Shown here piece after piece: positions 1-11,713 of a DNA stretch of 64,000 bases; the first letter of the stretch is position 1, and every line of letters begins with the position of its first letter. The notes under the pieces are model-generated. The model saw only the letters and a list, made by a program, of their open reading frames with translations, had not been told where the DNA came from and ran no database searches. Made by a program: the position numbers and the translations under genes. The stretch covers positions 27,766,001 through 27,830,000 of the forward strand of contig CM066993.1 of NCBI GenBank assembly GCA_033977485.1, written 5' to 3'. The stretch is from Hydrangea macrophylla (taxonomy: Eukaryota > Streptophyta > Magnoliopsida > Cornales > Hydrangeaceae).

Positions 1-1410
1 GTATAAGAACATCCATTTTGTTAGGAAGAACCGAAAGGAGTCTTTACTGAAAAAATCACCGCGCTTCGTCACGAAGAACCGAAAACGTTACGGAGTACAA
101 GAACATCCATTTCGTCACGAAGAACCGAAAGGAGTCTTTACTCAAAGAATCACCGCTTCGTCACGAAGAACCGAAAGCGTTACGGAGTATAAGAACATCC
201 ATTTCGTCACGAAGAACCGAAAGGAGTTTTCACTCAAAAATCACCGCTTCGTCACAAAGAACCGAAAGCGTTACGGAGTACAAGAACATCCATTTCGTCA
301 CGAAGAATCGAAAGGAGTCTTTACTCAAAGAATCACCGCTTCGTCACGAAGAACTGAAAGCGTTATAGAGTACAAGAACATCCATTTCGTCACGAAGAAC
401 CGAAAGCAGTCTTTACTCAAAGAATCACCGCTTCGTCACGAAGAACCGAATGCGTTACGGAGTACAAGAACATCCATTTCGTCACGAAGAATCGAAAGGA
501 GTCTTTATTCAAAGAATCACCGCTTCGTCACGAAGAACCTAAAGCGTTACGGAGTACAAGAACATCCATTTCGTCGCGAAGAACTGAAAGGAGTCTTTAC
601 TCAAAGAATCACCGCTTCGTCACGAAGAACCGAAAGCGTTACGGAGTATAAGAACATCCATTTTGTCACGAAGAACCGAAAGGAGTCTTTACTGAAAGAA
701 TCACCGCGCTTCGTCACGAAGAACCGAAAACATTACGGAGTACAAGAACATCCATTTTGTCACGAAGAACCGAAAGGAGTCTTTACTCAAAGAATCACCG
801 CTTCGTCACGAAGAACCGAAAGCGTTACGGAGTACAAGAACATCCATTTCGTCACGAAGAACCGAAAGGAGTTTTCACTTAAAAATCACCGCTTCGTCAC
901 AAAGAACCGAAAGCGTTACGGAGTACAAGAACATCCATTTCGTCACGAAGAACCGAAAGGAGTCTTTACTCAAAGAATCACCGCTTCGTCACGAAGAACC
1001 GAAAGCGTTACGGAGTACAAGAACATCCATTTCGTCACGAAGAACCGAAAGGAGTCTTTACTCAAAGAATCACCACTTCGTCACGAAGAACTGAAAGCGT
1101 TACGGAGTACAAGAACACCCATTTCGTCACGAAGAACCGAAAGGAGTCTTTACTCAAAGAATCACCGCTTCGTCACGAAGAACTGAAAGCGTTATAGAGT
1201 ACAAGAACATCCATTTCGTCACGAAGAACCGAAAGCAGTCTTTACTCAAAGAATCACCGCTTCGTCACGAAGAACCGAAAGCGTTACGGAGTATAAGAAC
1301 ATCTATTTCGTCACGAAGAACCGAAAGCGTTACGGAGTACAACAACATCCATTTCGTCACGAAGAACCGAAAGGAGTCTTTATTCAAAGAATCACCGCTT
1401 CGTCACGAAG
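1..1410 (+). repeat. Domain I segment, copy 1 of 3
   Basis: This segment recurs at 2764 (offset 2763) and at 4974 (offset 4973). The markers ttaggaag, gtcgcg (573, 3336, 5546) and the B-B junction (1264, 4027, 6237) keep these offsets exactly. After about 1410, copies 1 and 3 continue alike while copy 2 switches to a different dimer order. Confidence 0.85.
1264..1355 (+). repeat. B-B phase break
   Basis: Two B monomers (1264-1309 and 1310-1355) are adjacent without an intervening A. The second carries tacaacaac. The junction shifts the A-B alternation by one 46-bp monomer. The same junction occurs at 4027-4118 and 6237-6328, so it was copied with its block. Confidence 0.9.
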
Positions 1411-2506
1411 AACCGAAAGCGTTACAGAGTACAAGAACATCCATTTCGTCACGAAGAACCGAAAGGAGTCTTTACTCAAAGAATCACCGCTTCGTCACGA
1501 AGAACCGAAAGCGTTACGGAGTATAAGAACATCCATTTTGTTAGGAAGAACCGAAAGGAGTCTTTACTGAAAAAATCACCGCGCTTCGTCACGAAGAACC
1601 AAAAACGTTACGGAGTACAAGAACATCCATTTCGTCACGAAGAACCGAAAGGAGTCTTTACTCAAAGAATCACCGCTTCGTCACGAAGAACCGAAAGCGT
1701 TACGGAGTATAAGAACATCCATTTCGTCACGAAGAACCGAAAGGAGTTTTCACTCAAAAATCACCGCTTCGTCACAAAGAACCGAAAGCGTTACGGAGTA
1801 CAAGAACATCCATTTCGTCACGAAGAATCGAAAGGAGTCTTTACTCAAAGAATCACCGCTTCGTCACGAAGAACCGAAAGCGTTACGGAGTACAAGAACA
1901 TCCATTTCGTCACGAAGAACCGAAAGGAGTCTTTACTCAAAGAATCACCGCTTCGTCACGAAGAACTGAAAGCGTTACGGAGTACAAGAACATCCATTTC
2001 GTCCCGAAGAACCGAAAGGAGTCTTTACTCAAAGAATCGCCGCTTCGTCACGAAGAACCGAAAGCGTTACGGAGTACAAGAACATCCATTTCGTCACGAA
2101 GAACCGAAAGGAGTCTTTACTCAAAGAATCACCGCTTCGTCACGAAGAACCGAAAGCGTTACGGAGTACAAGAACATCCATTTCGTCACGAAGAACCGAA
2201 AGGAGTCTTTACTCAAAGAATCACCACTTCGTCACGAAGAACTGAAAGCGTTATAGAGTACAAGAACATCCATTTCGTCACGAAGAACCAAAAGGAGTCT
2301 TTGCTCAAAGAATCACCGCTTCGTCACGAAGAACCGAAAGCGTTACGGAGTACAAGAACATCCATTTCGTCACGAAGAACCGAAAGGAGTCTTTATTCAA
2401 AGAATCACCGCTTCGTCACGAAGAACCGAAAGTGTTACGGAGTACAAGAACATCCATTTCGTCACGAAGAACCGAAAGGAGTCTTTACTCAAAGAATCAC
2501 CGCTTC

Positions 2507-2598
2507 GTCACGAAGAACTGAAAGCGTTATAGAGTACAAGAACATCCATTTCGTCACGAAGAACCGATAGCGTTACGGAGTACAACAACATCCATTTC
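2507..2598 (+). repeat. B-B phase break, second type
   Basis: A B monomer with ttatagag is followed directly by a B monomer with gaaccgatagcg and tacaacaac. An identical junction sits at 4717-4808, 2210 bp downstream. It differs from the junction at 1264 in its left monomer. Either two separate exchanges used the same right partner, or one junction derives from the other. Confidence 0.9.
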
Positions 2599-2763
2599 GT
2601 CACGAAGAACCGAAAGGAGTCTTTATTCAAAGAATCACCGCTTCGTCACGAAAAACCGAAAGCGTTACAGAGTACAAGAACATCCATTTCGTCACGAAGA
2701 ACCGAAAGGAGTCTTTACTCAAAGAATCACCGCTTCGTCACGAAGAACCGAAAGCGTTACGGA

Positions 2764-4173
2764 GTATAAGAACATCCATTTTGTTAGGAAGAACCGAAAG
2801 GAGTCTTTACTGAAAAAATCACCGCGCTTCGTCACGAAGAACCGAAAACGTTACGGAGTACAAGAACATCCATTTCGTCACGAAGAACCGAAAGGAGTCT
2901 TTACTCAAAGAATCACCGCTTCGTCACGAAGAACCGAAAGCGTTACGGAGTATAAGAACATCCATTTCGTCACGAAGAACCGAAAGGAGTTTTCACTCAA
3001 AAATCACCGCTTCGTCACAAAGAACCGAAAGCGTTACGGAGTACAAGAACATCCATTTCGTCACGAAGAATCGAAAGGAGTCTTTACTCAAAGAATCACC
3101 GCTTCGTCACGAAGAACTGAAAGCGTTATAGAGTACAAGAACATCCATTTCGTCACGAAGAACCGAAAGCAGTCTTTACTCAAAGAATCACCGCTTCGTC
3201 ACGAAGAACCGAATGCGTTACCGAGTACAAGAACATCCATTTCGTCACGAAGAATCGAAAGGAGTCTTTATTCAAAGAATCACCGCTTCGTCACGAAGAA
3301 CCTAAAGCGTTACGGAGTACAAGAACATCCATTTCGTCGCGAAGAACTGAAAGGAGTCTTTACTCAAAGAATCACCGCTTCGTCACGAAGAACCGAAAGC
3401 GTTACGGAGTATAAGAACATCCATTTTGTCACGAAGAACCGAAAGGAGTCTTTACTGAAAGAATCACCGCGCTTCGTCACGAAGAACCGAAAACATTACG
3501 GAGTACAAGAACATCCATTTTGTCACGAAGAACCGAAAGGAGTCTTTACTCAAAGAATCACCGCTTCGTCACGAAGAACCGAAAGCGTTACGGAGTACAA
3601 GAACATCCATTTCGTCACGAAGAACCGAAAGGAGTTTTCACTTAAAAATCACCGCTTCGTCACAAAGAACCGAAAGCGTTACGGAGTACAAGAACATCCA
3701 TTTCGTCACGAAGAACCGAAAGGAGTCTTTACTCAAAGAATCACCGCTTCGTCACGAAGAACCGAAAGCGTTACGGAGTACAAGAACATCCATTTCGTCA
3801 CGAAGAACCGAAAGGAGTCTTTACTCAAAGAATCACCACTTCGTCACGAAGAACTGAAAGCGTTACGGAGTACAAGAACACCCATTTCGTCACGAAGAAC
3901 CGAAAGGAGTCTTTACTCAAAGAATCACCGCTTCGTCACGAAGAACTGAAAGCGTTATAGAGTACAAGAACATCCATTTCGTCACGAAGAACCGAAAGCA
4001 GTCTTTACTCAAAGAATCACCGCTTCGTCACGAAGAACCGAAAGCGTTACGGAGTATAAGAACATCTATTTCGTCACGAAGAACCGAAAGCGTTACGGAG
4101 TACAACAACATCCATTTCGTCACGAAGAACCGAAAGGAGTCTTTATTCAAAGAATCACCGCTTCGTCACGAAG
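2764..4173 (+). repeat. Domain I segment, copy 2 of 3
   Basis: This is near-identical to the segment at 1 and the one at 4974. One visible difference is ccgagtac near 3220, where the other copies read cggagtac. Beyond about 4173 it diverges from copies 1 and 3, with a catctattt monomer and an A monomer ending gcttcttc. The surrounding block also matches at a 2210-bp offset, and the identical 1.2-kb tails at 2.3 and 4.5 kb show this. Confidence 0.85.
4027..4118 (+). repeat. B-B phase break (copy)
   Basis: This has the same two adjacent B monomers as at 1264, copied at an offset of 2763 bp. Confidence 0.9.
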
Positions 4174-4716
4174 AACCGAAAGCGTTACGGAGTACAAGAA
4201 CATCTATTTCGTCACGAAGAACCGAAAGGAGTCTTTACTGAAAGAATCACCGCTTCTTCACGAAGAACTGAAAGCGTTACGGAGTACAAGAACATCCATT
4301 TCCTCACAAAGAACCGAAAGGAGTCTTTACTCAAAGAATCACCGCTTCGTCACGAAGAACTGAAAGCGTTATAGAGTACAAGAACATCCATTTCGTCACG
4401 AAGAACCGAAAGGAGTCTTTACTCAAAGAATCACCGCTTCGTAACGAAGAACTGAAAGCGTTATAGAGTACAAGAACATCCATTTCGTCACGAAGAACCA
4501 AAAGGAGTCTTTGCTCAAAGAATCACCGCTTCGTCACGAAGAACCGAAAGCGTTACGGAGTACAAGAACATCCATTTCGTCACGAAGAACCGAAAGGAGT
4601 CTTTATTCAAAGAATCACCGCTTCGTCACGAAGAACCGAAAGTGTTACGGAGTACAAGAACATCCATTTCGTCACGAAGAACCGAAAGGAGTCTTTACTC
4701 AAAGAATCACCGCTTC

Positions 4717-4808
4717 GTCACGAAGAACTGAAAGCGTTATAGAGTACAAGAACATCCATTTCGTCACGAAGAACCGATAGCGTTACGGAGTACAACAACA
4801 TCCATTTC
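4717..4808 (+). repeat. B-B phase break, second type (copy)
   Basis: This has the same junction as at 2507, copied at an offset of 2210 bp, including the unusual gaaccgatagcg. Confidence 0.9.
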
Positions 4809-4973
4809 GTCACGAAGAACCGAAAGGAGTCTTTATTCAAAGAATCACCGCTTCGTCACGAAAAACCGAAAGCGTTACAGAGTACAAGAACATCCATTTC
4901 GTCACGAAGAACCGAAAGGAGTCTTTACTCAAAGAATCACCGCTTCGTCACGAAGAACCGAAAGCGTTACGGA

Positions 4974-6383
4974 GTATAAGAACATCCATTTTGTTAGGAA
5001 GAACCGAAAGGAGTCTTTACTGAAAAAATCACCGCGCTTCGTCACGAAGAACCGAAAACGTTACGGAGTACAAGAACATCCATTTCGTCACGAAGAACCG
5101 AAAGGAGTCTTTACTCAAAGAATCACCGCTTCGTCACGAAGAACCGAAAGCGTTACGGAGTATAAGAACATCCATTTCGTCACGAAGAACCGAAAGGAGT
5201 TTTCACTCAAAAATCACCGCTTCGTCACAAAGAACCGAAAGCGTTACGGAGTACAAGAACATCCATTTCGTCACGAAGAATCGAAAGGAGTCTTTACTCA
5301 AAGAATCACCGCTTCGTCACGAAGAACTGAAAGCGTTATAGAGTACAAGAACATCCATTTCGTCACGAAGAACCGAAAGCAGTCTTTACTCAAAGAATCA
5401 CCGCTTCGTCACGAAGAACCGAATGCGTTACGGAGTACAAGAACATCCATTTCGTCACGAAGAATCGAAAGGAGTCTTTATTCAAAGAATCACCGCTTCG
5501 TCACGAAGAACCTAAAGCGTTACGGAGTACAAGAACATCCATTTCGTCGCGAAGAACTGAAAGGAGTCTTTACTCAAAGAATCACCGCTTCGTCACGAAG
5601 AACCGAAAGCGTTACGGAGTATAAGAACATCCATTTTGTCACGAAGAACCGAAAGGAGTCTTTACTGAAAGAATCACCGCGCTTCGTCACGAAGAACCGA
5701 AAACATTACGGAGTACAAGAACATCCATTTTGTCACGAAGAACCGAAAGGAGTCTTTACTCAAAGAATCACCGCTTCGTCACGAAGAACCGAAAGCGTTA
5801 CGGAGTACAAGAACATCCATTTCGTCACGAAGAACCGAAAGGAGTTTTCACTTAAAAATCACCGCTTCGTCACAAAGAACCGAAAGCGTTACGGAGTACA
5901 AGAACATCCATTTCGTCACGAAGAACCGAAAGGAGTCTTTACTCAAAGAATCACCGCTTCGTCACGAAGAACCGAAAGCGTTACGGAGTACAAGAACATC
6001 CATTTCGTCACGAAGAACCGAAAGGAGTCTTTACTCAAAGAATCACCACTTCGTCACGAAGAACTGAAAGCGTTACGGAGTACAAGAACACCCATTTCGT
6101 CACGAAGAACCGAAAGGAGTCTTTACTCAAAGAATCACCGCTTCGTCACGAAGAACTGAAAGCGTTATAGAGTACAAGAACATCCATTTCGTCACGAAGA
6201 ACCGAAAGCAGTCTTTACTCAAAGAATCACCGCTTCGTCACGAAGAACCGAAAGCGTTACGGAGTATAAGAACATCTATTTCGTCACGAAGAACCGAAAG
6301 CGTTACGGAGTACAACAACATCCATTTCGTCACGAAGAACCGAAAGGAGTCTTTATTCAAAGAATCACCGCTTCGTCACGAAG
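4974..6383 (+). repeat. Domain I segment, copy 3 of 3
   Basis: This matches the segment starting at 1 at an offset of 4973 bp. The match continues past 6383 to about 7.0 kb, pairing with 1411 to about 2.03 kb and including the gttaggaag monomer at 6514 and the gtcccgaag monomer at about 6.97 kb. The two then part where domain II begins. Confidence 0.85.
6237..6328 (+). repeat. B-B phase break (copy)
   Basis: This is the third copy of the junction first seen at 1264, at an offset of 4973 bp. Confidence 0.9.
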
Positions 6384-8767
6384 AACCGAAAGCGTTACAG
6401 AGTACAAGAACATCCATTTCGTCACGAAGAACCGAAAGGAGTCTTTACTCAAAGAATCACCGCTTCGTCACGAAGAACCGAAAGCGTTACGGAGTATAAG
6501 AACATCCATTTTGTTAGGAAGAACCGAAAGGAGTCTTTACTGAAAAAATCACCGCGCTTCGTCACGAAGAACCAAAAACGTTACGGAGTACAAGAACATC
6601 CATTTCGTCACGAAGAACCGAAAGGAGTCTTTACTCAAAGAATCACCGCTTCGTCACGAAGAACCGAAAGCGTTACGGAGTATAAGAACATCCATTTCGT
6701 CACGAAGAACCGAAAGGAGTTTTCACTCAAAAATCACCGCTTCGTCACAAAGAACCGAAAGCGTTACGGAGTACAAGAACATCCATTTCGTCACGAAGAA
6801 TCGAAAGGAGTCTTTACTCAAAGAATCACCGCTTCGTCACGAAGAACCGAAAGCGTTACGGAGTACAAGAACATCCATTTCGTCACGAAGAACCGAAAGG
6901 AGTCTTTACTCAAAGAATCACCGCTTCGTCACGAAGAACTGAAAGCGTTACGGAGTACAAGAACATCCATTTCGTCCCGAAGAACCGAAAGGAGTCTTTA
7001 CTCAAAGAATCACCGCTTCGTCACGAAGAACTGAAAGCGTTATAGAGTACAAGAACATCCATTTCGTCACGAAAAACCGAAAGCAGTCTTTACTCAAAGA
7101 ATCACCGCTTCGTCACGAAGAACCGAATGCGTTACGGAGTACAAGAACATCCATTTCGTCACGAAGAACCGAAAGGAGTCTTTATTCAAAGAATCACCGC
7201 TTCGTCACGAAGAACCTAAAGCGTTACGGAGTACAAGAACATCCATTTCGTCGCGAAGAACCGAAAGGAGTCTTTACTCAAAGAATCACCGCTTCGTCAC
7301 GAAGAACCGAAAGCGTTACGGAGTATAAGAACATCCATTTTGTCACGAAGAACCGAAAGGAGTCTTTACTGAAAGAATCACCGCGCTTCGTCACGAAGAA
7401 CCGAAAACATTACGGAGTACAAGAACATCCATTTCGTCACGAAGAACCGAAAGGAGTCTTTACTCAAAGAATCACCGCTTCGTCACGAAGAACCGAAAGC
7501 GTTACGGAGTACAAGAACATCCATTTCGTCACGAAGAACCGAAAGGAGTTTTCACTTAAAAATCACCGCTTCGTCACAAAGAACCGAAAGCGTTACGGAG
7601 TACAAGAACATCCATTTCGTCACGAAGAACCGAAAGGAGTCTTTACTCAAAGAATCACCGCTTCGTCACGAAGAACCGAAAGCGTTACGGAGTACAAGAA
7701 CATCCATTTCGTCACGAAGAACCGAAAGGAGTCTTTACTCAAAGAATCACCGCTTCGTCACGAAGAACTGAAAGCGTTACGGAGTACAAGAACACCCATT
7801 TCGTCACGAAGAACCGAAAGGAGTCTTTACTCAAAGAATCACCGCTTCGTCACGAAGAACTGAAAGCGTTACGGAGTACAAGAACACCCATTTCGTCACG
7901 AAGAACCGAAAGGAGTCTTTACTCAAAGAATCACCGCTTCGTCACGAAGAACTGAAAGCGTTATAGAGTACAAGAACATCCATTTCGTCACGAAGAACCG
8001 AAAGCAGTCTTTACTCAAAGAATCACCGCTTCGTCACGAAGAACCGAAAGCGTTACGGAGTACAAGAACATCTATTTCGTCACGAAGAACCGAAAGGAGT
8101 CTTTACTGAAAGAATCACCGCTTCATCACGAAGAACTGAAAGTGTTACGGAGTACAAGAACATCCATTTCGTCACGAAGAACCGAAAGGAGTCTTTACTC
8201 AAAGAATCACCGCTTCGTCACGAAGAACTGAAAGCGTTATAGAGTACAAGAACATCCATTTCGTCACGAAGAACCGAAAGGAGTCTTTACTCAAAGAATC
8301 ACCGCTTCGTCACGAAGAACTGAAAGCGTTACGGAGTACAAGAACATCCATTTCGTCACGAAGAACCGAAAGGAGTCTTTACTCAAAGAATCACCGCTTC
8401 GTCACGAAGAACCGAAAGCGTTACGGAGTATAAGAACATCCATTTTGTCACGAAGAACCGAAAGGAGTCTTTACTGAAAGAATCACCGCGCTTCGTCACG
8501 AAGAACCGAAAACGTTACGGAGTACAAGAACATCCATTTCGTCACGAAGAACCGAAAGGAGTCTTTACTCAAAGAATCACCGCTTCGTCACGAAGAACCG
8601 AAAGCGTTACGGAGTACAAGAACATCCATTTCGTCACGAAGAACCGAAAGGAGTTTTCACTCAAAAATCACCGCTTCGTCACAAAGAACCGAAAGCGTTA
8701 CGGAGTACAAGAACATCCATTTCGTCACGAAGAATCGAAAGGAGTCTTTACTCAAAGAATCACCGCT

Positions 8768-11713
8768 TTGTCACGAAGAACCGAAAGCGTTACGGAGTAC
8801 AAGAACATCCATTTCATCACGAAGAACCGAAAGGAGTCTTTACTCAAAGAATCACCGCTTCGTCACGAAGAACTGAAAGCGTTACGGAGTACAAGAACAT
8901 CCATTTCGTCACGAAGAATCGGAAGGAGTCTTTACTCAAAGAATCACCGCTTCGTCACGAAGAACTGAAAGCGTTACGGAGTACAAGAACATCCATTTCG
9001 TCCCGAAGAACCGAAAGGAGTCTTTACTCAAAGAATCACCGCTTCGTCACGAAGAACTGAAAGCGTTATAGAGTACAAGAACATCCATTTCGTCACGAAG
9101 AACCGAAAGCAGTCTTTACTCAAAGAATCACCGCTTCGTCACGAAGAACCGAATGCGTTACGGAGTACAAGAACATCCATTTCGTCACGAAGAACCGAAA
9201 GGAGTCTTTATTCAAAGAATCACCGCTTCGTCACGAAGAACCTAAAGCGTTACGGAGTACAAGAACATCCATTTCGTCGCGAAGAACCGAAAGGAGTCTT
9301 TACTCAAAGAATCACCGCTTCGTCACGAAGAACCGAAAGCGTTACGGAGTATAAGAACATCCATTTTGTCACGAAGAACCGAAAGGAGTCTTTACTGAAA
9401 GAATCACCGCGCTTCGTCACGAAGAACCGAAAACATTACGGAGTACAAGAACATCCATTTCGTCACGAAGAACCGAAAGGAGTCTTTACTCAAAGAATCA
9501 CCGCTTCGTCACGAAGAACCGAAAGCGTTACGGAGTACAAGAACATCCATTTCGTCACGAAGAACCGAAAGGAGTTTTCACTTAAAAATCACCGCTTCGT
9601 CACAAAGAACCGAAAGCGTTACGGAGTACAAGAACATCCATTTCGTCACGAAGAACCGAAAGGAGTCTTTACTCAAAGAATCACCGCTTCGTCACGAAGA
9701 ACTGAAAGCGTTACGGAGTACAAGAACATCCATTTCGTCACGAAGAACCGAAAGGAGTCTTTACTCAAAGAATCACCGCTTCGTCACAAAGAACTGAAAG
9801 CGTTACGGAGTACAAGAACACCCATTTCGTCACGAAGAACCGAAAGGAGTCTTTACTCAAAGAATCACCGCTTCGTCACGAAGAACTGAAAGCATTATAG
9901 AGTACAAGAACATCCATTTCGTCACGAAGAACCGAAAGCAGTCTTTACTCAAAGAATCACCGCTTCGTCACGAAGAACCGAAAGCGTTACGGAGTACAAG
10001 AACATCTATTTCGTCACGAAGAACCGAAAGGAGTCTTTACTGAAAGAATCACCGCTTCGTCACAAAGAACTGAAAGCGTTACGGAGTACAAGAACACCCA
10101 TTTCGTCACGAAGAACCGAAAGGAGTCTTTACTCAAAGAATCACCGCTTCGTCACGAAGAACTGAAAGCATTATAGAGTACAAGAACATCCATTTCGTCA
10201 CGAAGAACCGAAAGCAGTCTTTACTCAAAGAATCACCGCTTCGTCACAAAGAACTGAAAGCGTTACGGAGTACAAGAACACCCATTTCGTCACGAAGAAC
10301 CGAAAGGAGTCTTTACTCAAAGAATCACCGCTTCGTCACGAAGAACTGAAAGCATTATAGAGTACAAGAACATCCATTTCGTCACGAAGAACCGAAAGCA
10401 GTCTTTACTCAAAGAATCACCGCTTCGTCACGAAGAACCGAAAGCGTTACGGAGTACAAGAACATCTATTTCGTCACGAAGAACCGAAAGGAGTCTTTAC
10501 TGAAAGAATCACCGCTTCGTCACAAAGAACTGAAAGCGTTACGGAGTACAAGAACACCCATTTCGTCACGAAGAACCGAAAGGAGTCTTTACTCAAAGAA
10601 TCACCGCTTCGTCACGAAGAACTGAAAGCATTATAGAGTACAAGAACATCCATTTCGTCACGAAGAACCGAAAGCAGTCTTTACTCGAAGAATCACCGCT
10701 TCGTCACGAAGAACCGAAAGCGTTACGGAGTACAAGAACATCTATTTCGTCACGAAGAACCGAAAGGAGTCTTTACTGAAAGAATCACCGCTTCGTCACA
10801 AAGAACTGAAAGCGTTACGGAGTACAAGAACACCCATTTCGTCACGAAGAACCGAAAGGAGTCTTTACTCAAAGAATCACCGCTTCGTCACAAAGAACTG
10901 AAAGCATTATAGAGTACAAGAACATCCATTTCGTCACGAAGAACCGAAAGCAGTCTTTACTCAAAGAATCACCGCTTCGTCACGAAGAACTGAAAGCGTT
11001 ACGGAGTACAAGAACATCTATTTCGTCACGAAGAACCGAAAGGAGTCTTTACTGAAAGAATCACCGCTTCATCACGAAGAACTGAAAGTGTTACGGAGTA
11101 CCAGAACATCCATTTCGTCACGAAGAACCGAAAGGAGTCTTTACTCAAAGAATCACCTCTTCGTCACGAAGAACTGAAAGCGTTATAGAGTACAAGAACA
11201 TCCATTTCGTCACGAAGAACCGAAAGGAGTCTTTACTCAAAGAATCACCGCTTCGTCACGAAGAACTGAAAGCGTTACGGAGTACAAGAACATCCATTTC
11301 GTCACGAAGAACCGAAAGGAGTCTTTACTCAAAGAATCACCGCTTCGTCACGAAGAACCGAAAGCGTTACGGAGTATAAGAACATCCATTTTGTCACGAA
11401 GAACCGAAAGGAGTCTTTACTGAAAGAATCACCGCGCTTCGTCACGAAGAACCGAAAACGTTACGGAGTACAAGAACATCCATTTCGTCACGAAGAACCG
11501 AAAGGAGTCTTTACTCAAAGAATCACCGCTTCGTCACGAAGAACCGAAAGCGTTACGGAGTACAAGAACATCCATTTCGTCACGAAGAACCGAAAGGAGT
11601 TTTCACTCAAAAATCACCGCTTCGTCACAAAGAACCGAAAGCGTTACGGAGTACAAGAACATCCATTTCGTCACGAAGAATCGAAAGGAGTCTTTACTCA
11701 AAGAATCACCGCT
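8768..11713 (+). repeat. 2946-bp tandem duplication, copy 1
   Basis: The diagnostic sequences ctttgtcacg with ttcatcacg, aatcggaagg (8921) and tactcgaag (tcgaag at 10685) all reappear 2946 bp downstream. The matching zone extends left to about 8.0 kb with scattered substitutions. The length equals 32 dimers plus 2 bp. Confidence 0.85.
9783..11070 (+). repeat. Local 276-bp (three-dimer) amplification
   Basis: A three-dimer unit repeats. It contains a gtcacaaagaactg B with cacccattt, an aactgaaagcattatag B, a gcagtc A, a catctattt B and a tactgaaag A. Units start at 9783, 10059, 10243, 10519 and 10795, giving steps of 276, 184, 276 and 276 bp. The 184-bp unit lacks the catctattt dimer. The block is 1288 bp long. 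Its B monomers with agcattatag are absent from the canonical HOR. Confidence 0.88.

Larger units (their letters stand above)
1..7012 (+). repeat. Satellite domain I (gttaggaag-marked HOR family)
   Basis: This domain is marked by gttaggaag (ttagg at 21, 1541, 2784, 4994 and 6514), by a 48-bp A form with tactgaaaaaatc, by B monomers with tacaacaac, and by B-B phase breaks. Its dimers follow the same order as the domain II HOR for the first part of the cycle (gtcgcg, 48-bp A, aaaacatta, 45-bp A, cacccattt, ttatagag, gcagtc, catctattt) and then depart from it. It is therefore a sister HOR family rather than an unrelated satellite. The right boundary is approximate, because the domain II pattern takes over between about 6.97 and 7.25 kb. 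Confidence 0.75.

Noticed and set aside
21..6520. Telomere-like TTAGG
   Set aside because: ttagg occurs only as a single variant inside one monomer class (gttaggaag), never in tandem.
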